NCBI GenBank assembly: GCA_963556255.1
Contig: OY744614.1
Location: 32,904,469-32,968,468, forward strand
Direction of reading: 5' to 3'
Length of the DNA: 64,000 nt
Source of the DNA: Allolobophora icterica
Taxonomy: Eukaryota; Annelida; Clitellata; Crassiclitellata; Lumbricidae
A model generated the notes under the pieces. That model was not told the DNA's origin. It searched no databases and saw nothing but the letters and a program-made list of their open reading frames with translations. This document shows positions 53,702-64,000 of this stretch, piece by piece. How positions within the stretch are numbered: the stretch's first letter is position 1; every line of letters starts with the position of its first letter. The position numbers and the translations under genes are program-made.

Positions 53702-56700
53702 ATGGGAAGTCGACGTCTTGATGGTAGTGACACCTGGAGTGCAGAACCAAATGCCCACCTGTTCACAGAAGAACAGCTGGCAGGTATGATATTTTTTGAC
53801 GTCTAGCTATTCCTATTCTGATTTGAATATACACGTACTAATTATGATGATGATCTTACCTGAGCCACTACTCGTGAGAGATACTTAAGAGGTGCTACAT
53901 TATTATTAGCTACATTAAGTGTCTGAAGATATACATATTACTGGGAAAATAAATACTTATGATACACATATAGTGTCTGTTTTCATGGGTATCCTCTACA
54001 GTGGCGTAGCCATACAAGGTGTGTATGGAGCATACGCACCCCCTGTCAAGTGGCAAATGTGGCAAATATGGTAAGAATATTGCTCGGCCTCTGCTTATCT
54101 GAGGGAGCTTTGTCGTTCCACCCTGGATGTGCGGTGCCGCCGTTCTCTCCGCTGCTCCACGCAAGGTGAGCTTCTTGTCCCCCACGCACGAACCTCTATC
54201 AGAGAGCAACGTGCTTTTTCTGTTGTTGGGCCCAACGACTTCTTATATATAACGGTTGGCCCTTCTGACTGGAATGGGCTTCCTTTGGCTTTGCACTTGT
54301 TGCCTAGGGTCCTTTCTGATACGTGTTTTTTAAATCTTAAGACTGTCCGTTTAATTCGAGGCTGGGTCGGGAGAGCTCCTGAGTAGATACCCTGAAGGGG
54401 CGCTATAAAAGTTCTTGCTATGTAATGCTTGTGACCTGTAACAACGGTAACTCCAGAATGTACCTTTTTAGCCATGACAAATTTTAAAACCTATTTCTGC
54501 CCAAGATTGACCGTTGACAGTATTCAGGGATTGCATGGTTATGGATTTCATTCACACGATAGGACAGTCAGTGTTGATGACGTTATTGATCGATTCAGAA
54601 CAAAAAATCGATGGCTAAAGCTTTCTTGAACCAGAGAAACAAAAACTCAGTTAACTGATAGAAAGGAACTTCTAAATTCCAAATAGCAGTTGTTATGCTT
54701 TTAAAAGTAGGCCCTATCCTACAAGTAAATCTGCTTCACTTAGTGAAGCATTGTTAATGCGCTTTATTTAAGCCTCAAACTTTAACATCTGTTCAAAAAA
54801 GAAAGTAGTATTGAGAAAGTTAGAAAGCAAATGCGTAGGCAAATGCGTAGGCCTGCTGCGCAGGCTTAGCTGCTATGCAGCAGGCCTACTGACCCCTATG
54901 ATAAAATTCTAGTTTAGCTACTGTTCGTGTGTCTTTATAAATGAATAGCAAATAGTTAATAAAACTGTCGCATTCCGAGTAAGCTAGACTGCAGAGAACC
55001 TTATCGTGGAGGGATATTTGCCTTTAGTCCACAGGACATGACAAATTATGAATCAACAAATGTTTACAACGTTTCAGCTCAACCTAAAAAGATTAGACAA
55101 GGACACAGGCTAAGTGTTTGTTTAATGAGCTGAGCCATATAAAACAAACTAATTAATAAGTCTGTTCCTTTGCTTTTTAAATAGTGCACAAGTCATCTGC
55201 TTCACTTCTTGAAACATTACTATGCTACTTTACTTAAACCTTAAACGTTATGCTGTGAATCTGTTAAATAAGAGAGTTGTAGTGAATTGTTTAAAATTCT
55301 ATGCCTCTGCATTAGGGTGGTCCTTAGCTCCATGTAAAAAATTTGTTGGGGGAATTTTAAACGAGGCACCCTCCAAACTTTTAGTTTTAGGTACAAAAAT
55401 AATAATACTGAACAGTTTGTGGAGATTTTTTGAGTTTTAGAGGTTGCTACCGGACATAACATAATTATATCAAATATATTGTAAAAACGCACACAATACA
55501 TAGAATATTGTATAGGCCTACTATTCTTATGCACAAATTCAAAACAAATTCTGGTGGGCAGTGGTGGACGGTAGTATTTACTATTTGGGTCAAGACACAC
55601 AAGTGAACATTAAAATGTTTAGTTCCAGTTACTACTTAATGTATTAATGAATCAGTGTCTTTGTTCCTGTCTGGATATCTGTGACGATATTCCAGAAACT
55701 GCTTATGATCCTCATTATTTGTTTGAAGCTTGTTATACTCGTCCATGAGCTCATTACCTCATAAACTTACCTCATAAATTGAGTCTAAGGAAATGCAAGT
55801 CAATGGAACTGCATACCCAATTACCCATCGCCACCTCTATGGAAAATATTTGCTTCCAGTTCTCCATGCTCTGCTATGTATTTCACATCTCTTACTGAGG
55901 TGGCAGTGGCCTTGGCTAACTTGTAGTTCTCATCTCATTGGCCAAGTATCAACATCTTGTTGGATGAAACTTGCTGGAATGCATGTAATGCTGAAGAATC
56001 TTCTAGTGTTTTCCATGATAAAATTTTCCAGTTGCTTCCAGCTGATCAGAGGTTACCTGGTATTCTCTTTAGTGGATGTTCGATGCCAGTTTTGTCCAGA
56101 GGAGCAGCCATATGGCGCTTGATAAATCAATGGAGACCCCATCATCAAAGAACGCAAAAGTCTCCAATTTCTCCGACAGATACCAGAAGTGACCCGGAAA
56201 TGTCTTCATTGCAACCTCTGCATCTGCACAATTTTTCTCCTTGTTTATCAATCTGTCAATGTCCTTCAAGAGCTCCAGGTCTATTCGAGGAGCCAATGGT
56301 GCATATGATGCTTGAAACCAGACTTTGACATACGGCATTACTTTGAACAAGCAGATGTCAGCTATCCCCTTTTCTTCTCTTCTTGTCAGCTTGAACTGTC
56401 TCTTGAACATCCAAATCTTAAGACTATAAATACTCTTGGCCATCCACTTTGTTCTATGCAGCCCAGCTGGTGCTCTGAATGATATACCTCTGGAATAAAC
56501 GCCGCCGAAGAAAGTGATGGTCAGCTCCAAAAGTTTGTGACAGGAAATTGCTTCTTGTAAAAACTCATCGGATGTCACTGTGTTCTATTTTGATCGGTCT
56601 ATAAGTCGCCAGTTTCTCTGGAATCTCTGATAATCATTATGTCTGGACCTTGGGATGGGCCAAGAGAAAGCGTGACCACTGCCTCCAACTTTATTTTTAG

Positions 56701-59700
56701 TATGTGATGGCGACATGCACGCCACAACATATCCTTGTCCAGCCTATGCTCCAACACAATGATATAACTATAATTTGATTAATAACTACTTACTGCTTGC
56801 TTACTTATTGACATCTTTTCCATAATGCATTTGGCAACCATTTTGTTTCATATTGGGTTTCTTAAACAGTATACTGCATACTTTGTTAGTCAAAGAAAAA
56901 CACTAAAAGACCACTGAGTTTGAAAAAATAAATAATTTATTTCTACGTTTGTTTATCAAATAAATAAATAAATAAATAAACATGAGTACTATTAGGGTAT
57001 ACTAATTGCTAGAAGTCATTTATAGTGTTCAATAATGAATTACACACACAACTGTATGTCACTTTGCAATTTTTTCACCTGCTAACATCAGTTCAATTAA
57101 GAAAATTGCAATGGCTAGTCTAAATGAATTCCTCGTGGCATAGGCTTAAACTTTAGCATCTGGTAGCAACCTCTAAATATTGTCAGATCCTCTTCAAATT
57201 TTTTCTGAATTTTTTCTTCATCAATAGAAACAAAAGCACAGGGTGCCTCATTGTGAAATCAGACTTTCAAAAATAAGGACCACCCTACTCTGCATGGAGA
57301 TCGCCTGTAAGCCCTGTAAGCCAACCTATGTATAGGTTCTCTGAAGACTACTGCTTCGCATTACGCACCCCCTATGGTAAAATCCTAGCTACGCCACTGA
57401 TCCTCTAAATACTCTACCAAATCTTAAATGCCTCACCGTTAAATTGCAGATAATGAAGGTGATCGATATATGTGGAAAGCACTTCCATTTTCATGCCTTG
57501 AACTTTAGAATAATTTCTCTCTGTGTTTTCTGCATTCAGCATTAGCCTTTACAAAGTTTTGCTGTATGTACAATGTTGTACATGTACTTCTTATGCACTA
57601 ACAAAACCTTTGTAAAATGATTTATTAACCAAACATGGAAGACACTTCCACTGGAAGTCAATTCAGCCATCAGTACTTTAGGGGAATACATTAGATTTGG
57701 TTTAGCAGTGCAACTTGGCTATAATTTTTTCTGGTGATGTGTCTATGTGAGAAAAATGATTGTGATGACGGAAATGATGACAATAACTTTATTTTTCAAC
57801 TGGTTAGATCTTTTAGATAGTAATGTCGTGACACCTTTGTTAGGTTAAACTTTGAAAGGCAATGTTTAGATAACCAAATGCACAGGTACTTAATCTAGTA
57901 TAGCCAGTCTTGAGATGTACACTGAGATAGATAGCTAGCTCTATGTTGTGGAGATTAAGATCCTCACTTCATTGTGTTTTCACTATAACGACATCCTTAC
58001 TTGCTTACTCAGTGCCATATATAAGACATTTATTTAGCACCTCTTTGTGCTGTGATTGTGACTAAGGCAGAGAGGGAAAAGGTGCAAGGTTTGGTCGGTT
58101 ATGATATATGTTGAGCAGTATTAAGTGTAGGAATACTGATGAGAAGTAGCTTTACAGGTAATTGTTCGCACTGACTGAAACTTGCTACATGACTGGTGTT
58201 GTTGGTGCTTTTAGAGCTGAGGGAGTGCTTTATCTTGTTTGACCGAATGGGTGGAGGTTTCATCGAGGGCAGTGACTTGGGGCGAGCGCTTCGAGCTTTG
58301 GGTCAAAATCCGACAGAGGAGGATGTCACAAAGATGCTTAGTGATGCCAACTTAGATGGTAGATATATGAATTGAATATTGCAGTCAGATGAACATAGCT
58401 GATCAATCATCCAGTGTTTTAATCAGTTCAGTCAGTTTGTGGAGTCTTTAACACTCTAACGAGCATTGGTTTCCCAGTCACTTTTAGCACACTCTTTACG
58501 TTAAAGTGTTAAGTGAGTCAGTCAGTCTGCTGATTAACAGAATTGAGATCAATCAGTTAACTTTCAGGATTAAAATAATTTAAAGAGTGAGTGCTTAGAA
58601 TTAGTCAGTTGGCCTACAAGCTAGAGGTGTACCTATAGCCCTTTTTGCCGATTATGCCGATACCGCATATAGCCGATTATTGAAATAGCCGATACCTCGT
58701 ATGAATCCGATTATTTTGTTATCGCCCAAAATCTAGGCACACGACGTTGTATAAGGGTTATTAAGGAGTTTCCAGTCCTGTGTATATATAGGCCCTTGGT
58801 TTTTACAGTGCCTAGTAAGTAGTGGAGTGCTGAATATAAAGCAGTAATAAGACACAAAACATAGATATTTGTGCTAATTTTTCTTTTTGTAACGATTATT
58901 GTGCAAAAAACGTTAATCATTAAGTAATTTGCATCGGCGCCGATTATTTTTTGCCGATGCAAATTATGCCGATACCTCTAATAATCGGCCCGATTACGAA
59001 TACTGCCGATTCATCGGTACAGCTCTACTGCAAGCAGTTAGAATTGCAGGTGCATGGCCTGCAAACTCGTTTCGTTGTTAACATCTGGGCTGAATCATAC
59101 CTGTGGCCACTAAACCTGTGAATTACAATTACAATTCTAACTCTGGACAATAAATCAGTCACTGTTTTTCTTGAAATTATAACCACGTTGTGACCAGCAT
59201 CAGCTAGACATGAAACTCAGTGCAACAAATCAGTAATGCTGTAAACAATGACGAGCTGTGAAACCAACATTGATGTAAGTAATTTTATTGTTAAAGAGTT
59301 CAAATATGTAGTAAGTTTTGTTAATTAGTTTTGTTAATTAGTTTTCATTGGAGAGCATCTTTACTTCTTTAGCATTTGTCATTCTTGTCTAGCTTCAGGT
59401 CGACTGAGTCCAAGTGAATACCTCAAAGTGATTGGTCGATTTGGATTGAAGAAAGAGGAGGAAATGAATGAAGAGTTGGTCGAGGCTTTTAAAGTGTTTG
59501 ATCGCAACGATTCTGGTTCAGTCAGTGCAGAAGAATTACGGAAAGCCTTGAAAACTTTCGGTGAAAGTCTTGAAGATGATGACATCGAGCAGATAGTTAA
59601 ACTGGCCGGTGTCAAGGAAAATGGTTCCGTTGACTATTTAGGTAACCTCTATATTTATTATAATTCATATGTATAGTTTAATGTATTTATTAATGTAAAG

Positions 59701-60709
59701 TAAAATAAGATCGTAATTGGAATCAACAATATTTAGTAAAACCAAAAAGAAATGTCTGTCTGGCTTCGATTCTGTTTTGCTTATATATACACACCTTGGA
59801 CAGTTGGACTCCAGGTAAAAGGAGGTTGCATCTGCCAGCCAGCATCTTCCAGATTTAGCGCCTAGGTTTAGGTGTGCTGTATCACAGGTTATTCAAGTCT
59901 TTGAATTAAAGTGTGTGGTGTTTAATTCCTTTGGCATTGAATTACTGTACATGTAATTCTGTTCAATAATCATCATTGAGTTTCTCAGAGGCAAACATTG
60001 TGGGTTAGGGTTAGTTTTCTTGTTTTACCTGTTTCTCCCTAACCTTTGAGTTAGAGGTAGCAGTATGTGTGTATGAAGAAGGAAGAACTCAAGGGAAGAA
60101 ACGCCCAGGAAGACCAAGAATTATGATGTTGGACTGGATAATGGGTAAAGGAAACTGGGGAGGATATAAAAAAATTAAGGAAAAGGCACAAAATGGAGAA
60201 GAATGGCACTGTTCGATTCCTGGATCTGCCTAAGGGCAGATCACTGAAGAAGGAGGATGCATGTAATGAACTGCGCTCTGTTGTTGGATTGTTGTTGTCA
60301 TGTAAGTGCCTCAGCCAACTGATCCTTAACATCAGGTGCCTCTGAGTAGTTCTCTTGAAGAGGCGCTATATAAATCTACGAATGAATGAATGAATGAATG
60401 AATGAATGAATGAATGAATGAATGAGAATAATAATTCATCTGAGGAGTTTCTGTACAAGTACATAAGCAAGTATGTTACCTTTGCATTTGATGCTATCTT
60501 TAACTTTTATTTTACCTTTAACACTTTGTCTTTTAAGTTACCTTTACCTTTGCCTTTTATGTTACTTTTACCTTTGCCTTTTATGTTATCTTTACCGTTG
60601 CCTTTTCTGTTACTTTACCTTTTCCTTTCTTGTTATAAGTTTTTTTTCTAAATTTAATTCATCTGCTGATATTGTTTCAGAATTCGCATCTAAACTGATA
60701 GCAAAATGA
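53702..60709 (+). CDS. Calmodulin-like four-EF-hand protein (4 exons, 167 aa)
   Basis: Exons 53702-53783, 58215-58358, 59393-59641 and 60681-60709 all have GT donors and AG acceptors and join in phase 1 at each junction, giving 504 nt. The protein starts MGSRRLDGSDTWSAEPNAHL, then FTEEQLAELRECFILFD (helix 1 as in calmodulin). EF1 (FDRMGGGFIEGSDL) and EF4 (AGVKENGSVDYLEF) look degenerate; EF2 (ANLDASGRLSPSEY) is partly conserved; EF3 (DRNDSGSVSAEE) has canonical ligands D1, N3, S5, S7, S9 and E12. It ends EFASKLIAK. The 167 residues exceed calmodulin's 149 through an N-terminal extension of about 18. Family role: a cytosolic calcium sensor or light-chain-like subunit; the partner is unknown. 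Orthology to a named gene cannot be fixed. The start is supported by an in-frame TAA just upstream. Confidence 0.93.
54080..54425 (+). pseudogene. LINE C-terminus and 3' tail nested in the hAT element
   Basis: The frame encodes STQGELLVPHARTSIREQRA, then FSVVGPNDF, then DWNGLPLALHLLP, the usual LINE C-terminal block (GPxxWNxLP). It stops after RAPE and is followed by CTCCTGAGTAGATACCCTGA and GGGGCGCTATAAAAGTTC, the hairpin tail shared with 15040-15130 and 60340-60425. Confidence 0.82.
55313..57287. mobile_element. Second hAT transposon nested in the first
   Basis: The ends TAGGGTGGTCCTTA and TAAGGACCACCCTA are perfect 14-bp inverted repeats, flanked by a perfect 8-bp duplication CTCTGCAT (55305-55312 and 57288-57295). 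Subterminal GAGGCACCCT and AGGGTGCCTC are also inverted. It is 1975 bp and carries a minus-strand transposase remnant. Confidence 0.92.
56069..56578 (-). pseudogene. hAT-like transposase fragment of the inner element
   Basis: The frame includes ISFRAPAGLHRTKWMAKSIY followed by SLKIWMFKRQFKLTRREEKG, then DICLFKVMPYVKVWFQASYA and LELLKDIDRLINKEKN. The R.PGA.H..RWMA..IY.LKI pattern is recurrent in hAT-derived 'uncharacterized' proteins of invertebrates. Upstream minus-strand sequence (56600-56760) continues with related motifs in other frames. The coding region is truncated and frameshifted. Confidence 0.7.
57410..58210. other. EF-hand intron 1, remainder
   Basis: AT-rich intronic DNA leading to the exon 2 acceptor (GGTGCTTTTAG). 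No repeat family or exon was recognised. Confidence 0.45.
58622..59027. mobile_element. hAT-type MITE, TAGAGGTGTACC ends, in EF-hand intron 2
   Basis: The ends TAGAGGTGTACCTATAGCC and inverted CATCGGTACAGCTCTA are flanked by CTACAAGC and CTGCAAGC (7 of 8 identical). Many GCCGAT/ATCGGC motifs lie near both ends. It is 406 bp and non-coding. Confidence 0.82.
60058..60425 (+). pseudogene. Two LINE 3' fragments in EF-hand intron 3
   Basis: The first part (60067-60245) encodes GKKRPGRPRIMMLDWIMGKG and IKEKAQNGEEWHCS, matching the GRPR..W.D.I ... EW motif at the C-terminus of many LINEs. The second (60335-60425) is the hairpin tail GTGCCTCTGAGTAG, TTCTCTTGAAGAGG, CGCTATATAAATC followed by (GAAT)n. 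They appear to be of different families. Confidence 0.7.
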
Positions 60710-60714
60710 GCGAG

Positions 60715-61270
60715 GTGCCTCACGTTTCATCTTGAAAGGTTTCAAAGCCTTACAGAGGAAGTTATATCGAAAATCCTCCATCAGTCGATGCCTTGAAATT
60801 TCTCACAGGACGCATTATCATCAGTTTTGTGTTCTTTTTAAACTTAGTTACAGAGCAGAAACTGCATAGAGCGTACAGCATTTTATTTATTTGTCTTCAA
60901 ACAAACAAACACACACACAAACAAACACAAACATACACACAAACAAACACAGACATGCCTGCCAATTATCATATGACATTAATAGTAGTCTCTTGATGCT
61001 GAATTTTGTTCCGAAATGATAAATAATAATATTTATATCTAATATAGCAAGGGCCTTAGTATATTTAATGTAGGGATTATTTTATATATATATATATAAT
61101 ATATACCTATACCAGTGTATATCTGGATTATTTTGTATCAGTAATTACTACATGCTTAAATCAGTAATCAATTGTTTGTAATAATTACACAGTTTGCTTT
61201 TAGATTGGCTGTTGTTCATAATTATGTAATGTGCTTTGGTTTGGAATCTGTACATTGAAGTGTACTTCAG
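60715..61270. other. 3' flank of the EF-hand gene
   Basis: Contains the likely 3' UTR of the EF-hand gene, an ACAAACA/CACA-rich patch (60900-60955) and a TA run (61084-61105). No further exon was seen. Confidence 0.4.
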
Positions 61271-61274
61271 TGCA

Positions 61275-61770
61275 ATTCAGTCTTGTTGTCCTTAAGACCA
61301 AGATCTTGGTCTCGAGTGTGCTCGAGTTTGTTTTTAAAAGTCTTGGTCTTGGTTTTGAGACCAAAAGTCTTGTTTTTGGTCTTGAGGTTCAAAGTCTTGG
61401 TCTTGGTCTTGCAAGACCAAGACCAAGACTCGACTGCCAATATGGAATAACATTTTGCATTAAAGACTTTTGTAAATATGAATTCAGAATTCTCTGCAGT
61501 CTACATTTAGAGTTGTTTTGCTTGAATAAAATAAAAGACTCGTGTTATCATTAAAATAGCGAGTAGTCCGACCTGACAATTTTTTTTAGTAAGGAATAGA
61601 AGTCTGGATATGATTGTGATTTTGGGGTCTTGGCCTTGGTCTTGAGGTTCAAAGTCTTGGTCTCGGTCTTGGTCTTGAGGCTCAGTCTTGGTCTTGGTGT
61701 TGAGGTTCAAAGTCTTGGCCTTGGTCTTGGTCTTGAGGTTTAAGGCCTTGACAACAAGACTGATGCAACG
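61275..61770 (+). repeat. GGTCTTGG-type palindromic repeat
   Basis: Two blocks (61275-61435 and 61610-61770) are made of TCTTGGTCTTGAGGTTCAAA and AAGACCAAGATCTTGGTCT-like self-complementary units, bounded by TGTTGTCCTTAAGACC and inverted TTGACAACAAGACT. The same family, inverted, is at 22325-22475 and 31758-31908. Confidence 0.75.
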
Positions 61771-61774
61771 GTAG

Positions 61775-62905
61775 GCCTTGTGACACTTAAAGTGGGACGA
61801 TTTTGAAGCGCTTGAGGATTTGTGAACGTTGCCATCATGATGTTGTAGTTAAAACGTGCGTCATCACTTTGACATCATCTTCACAAACTCTGAAATAAAA
61901 AAAACACTCGTCTGGAAAAAATGCCAAGATCACGATACATGAGACTTAATAGTTTTTCTTTTTTGGTTTTATATGGTCACTGCCGGGTAGCGGCATTTTA
62001 TGTAACTGCTCTAAAGACTTGATCACACTAAGCTGTGTTTATGATGTCCACAGTTAGCTAGAGTAAGTGTATAAGTAGATCTTTATGATGCATTTGGCCT
62101 CTTAGTCTGTGCCGATGTATTTAACGCGATTCGATAATAAAATGCCACTGGGACAATCCGTCCATCACTTCCGAGAGGCTCTATTCTGGAAAGGCGCAAG
62201 ATAAATGATGGATTGCAATCAATGTATCGCTTCTGAGAGGCTCCATAGAGAGGCTGAATGAATCACCTTTCCAGGCGATTGACATCCATCATCCTTTCAT
62301 CCATCCGTTCGTCAGTCTATCCATCTATTCATCCGACATCAATGCATGCCCTCAAGGAAATCGTGTGACTCAGCCGTTTTTCTTTAGAGCTCTGCCCTCA
62401 CCGGATGAAGGAGTAAAACTGTCGTGGTCTAAATGTGGAACACAGCGGAGGCGTTCAGTCCTCGATTTTGGTCACTGAAATTGCAACGGTTCGATTCAAT
62501 GATTGCAGTGCCAGCTCATCGCAGACCCTACCGTTCACTACTTCCCGGCTTAGGCTGAATTCTGCTGATTGGCAACAAAGACAATTAAGTAGGCCTAACA
62601 TGTTCAGTTTTGTTACCATTTAACGGATGGTACATAGACTGTAAAAGGTCCCTCTGGGGTGAGCATGTGCAGTCGGGGTGCCTAACCCTAGCCCTGAATT
62701 TTTAAATCCAGCTTCCACTGGCAGGTATAGCTTTTTTAGTCGCACAAATACCTACACTGACCCTAACCCTAAGCCCTAACCGACCCTCACGATGCATAGA
62801 CACCCATCTAGATAGTACATACATGTAGGCACCTATGATTGTACATGTTGGCTCCCTCTGGTAATTATGTCGTCAGTTATATAGTCGGACAATCGTCTCA
62901 CATCA
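61775..62905. other. Intergenic, nothing recognised
   Basis: No exon or transposon protein was identified. The region near 62755-62785 has a few CCCTAA-type hexamers, too few to be telomeric. A CATCCATC-rich patch lies at 62280-62335. Confidence 0.4.
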
Positions 62906-62909
62906 GAAA

Positions 62910-63075
62910 ACCCTAAAACAACGTGTAAATGTAAATCCCCAAAACTAGTCCGCATCACGCAAAAGCTGAGTGAGAGAGACCAGGCCATGTATACCATGTA
63001 TAAAATCAAGTCTGCAAGTACCAGGTTGTTGATTGACACAATTTGACAGTCCAGCACGCTAACCACTATAGGCCT
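62910..63075 (-). mobile_element. SINE (family 1) head remnant
   Basis: Reverse-complemented, TAGTGGTTAGCGTGCTGGAC followed by TGTCAAATTGTG retains the tRNA-like A box and anticodon-stem region seen at 13890-13925. The B box is not recognisable. Confidence 0.4.
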
Positions 63076-63094
63076 ACACTATCGAGCACCCTCC

Positions 63095-63245
63095 TCTTCG
63101 CCCTCCCCTTCCCCTCCCCTAACCCCCCTTCCCTCTCCCCCTTTAATGATGGCACTACACTGACAGATCTCCCCTCCCCCTATTTCTTGGATGGAGCATT
63201 TGCTCCAAGGTTTCCATGATGTAGACGCCCCGCTGATAGGAGACA
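63095..63245. repeat. Dispersed repeat with internal hairpin, copy 2
   Basis: Matches 3230-3370: C-rich tract, TTTAATGATGGCAC, CACTGACAGATCTCCCCT, TTTCTTGGATGGAGCATTTG and CTCCAAGGTTTCCATGA. TGGAGCATTTGCTCCA is a perfect hairpin. Confidence 0.65.
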
Positions 63246-63582
63246 TTAATTGTTGTTTGCAGATATGTCGATCCCAACGCGAATGGGATTTTGTGACAGA
63301 TATCAATTAATCGAAGACTATGACGACCTAAGAGTCGACCCATATTCTGCCGGCGACCCTCCCTGCAGCTTTCTCAGTGTATCACATTGATCGTCTGTCG
63401 CCGTTGGACGGTTGACAGATGATTGACGGTTGAAGAAACAATTATATATGCCTAAGAGTGAAGGAAATAATTAAGATATCGAAGCTTTTGTACGTCGAAG
63501 AAGACGGTGGAAGATTAGTGTGAGAAAGACGCAGAGATAGACAGACAGAGTGAGAGAGAGAGACAGAGACAGAGACGGACAG

Positions 63583-63905
<323 letters not shown>

Positions 63906-64000
63906 AGATACGCGAGGACAAGGAGACAAGTGAACGATTTAAGAGAAGCTGAAGCGTAGAAAGACGATGAGCAAAAAAGATGAGCAAAAGAAGATGAGCA

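Larger units (their letters stand above)
53999..57399. mobile_element. hAT-type DNA transposon in EF-hand intron 1 (outer)
   Basis: The ends CAGTGGCGTAGCCATAC and inverted GCTACGCCACTG are flanked by a perfect 8-bp duplication ATCCTCTA (53991-53998 and 57400-57407). Both ends have GCATACGCACCCCC/ TTACGCACCCCCT subterminal sequence. The 3.4-kb interior contains a LINE 3' fragment and a complete second hAT element. No transposase assignable to the outer element remains. Confidence 0.92.

Noticed and set aside
62755..62790. Telomere-like CCCTAA repeats
   Set aside because: Only a few imperfect hexamers, not a tandem array.

Overview
This window is animal nuclear DNA and contains no bacterial or organelle features. 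Its genes are split by GT-AG introns, and it is dense with interspersed repeats: tRNA-derived SINEs, decayed non-LTR retrotransposons, hAT-type DNA transposons with 8-bp target duplications, and microsatellites. A prominin-like gene, a calmodulin-like gene and arrays of 'TGEKPYKC'-linked C2H2 fingers point to a metazoan. The repeat style and many TAGGCCTA palindromes suggest a marine invertebrate, but the phylum cannot be fixed from this sequence alone.

Layout. Positions 1-7.4 kb hold a 50-bp satellite, retrotransposon remains and a 3.7-kb inverted-repeat structure enclosing a broken LINE. Positions 7.6-15.7 kb hold the 5' half of a prominin-like gene on the minus strand; three exons join in phase, and the remaining exons must lie left of the window. 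Positions 15.2-19.2 kb hold hAT-type MITEs and a LINE split by a foldback element. Positions 19.4-52 kb hold five tandemly duplicated minus-strand C2H2 zinc-finger genes or gene remnants (ZF-A to ZF-E). They share one C-terminal domain, a 3' flank with a poly(A) signal (lost in E) and a 5' flank. In ZF-A and ZF-B the 3' flank contains an expanded 60-bp tandem array. Positions 53.7-60.7 kb hold a complete four-exon calmodulin-like EF-hand gene on the plus strand, whose first intron carries one hAT element nested in another. Positions 60.7-64 kb are repeats ending in GTGA and GA microsatellites.

How the parts relate. The ZF cluster is a young tandem family. Finger number varies from about 7 to more than 20, individual copies show internal finger duplications and one in-frame two-finger deletion, and one block about 800 bp long appears twice with no difference I could find. 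Paralogous units act as 'empty sites' that date several transposon insertions. The two ordinary genes (prominin-like and EF-hand) have kept their reading frames despite heavy intronic insertion; in the prominin-like gene a MITE sits 11 nt inside the first intron and its target duplication keeps the splice donor. I found no clearly new enzymatic or defence system. The most unusual items are the 60-bp array with its dimeric substructure, the foldback elements that share a minisatellite core despite different ends, and the LINE enclosed in YY1-motif-rich inverted repeats.
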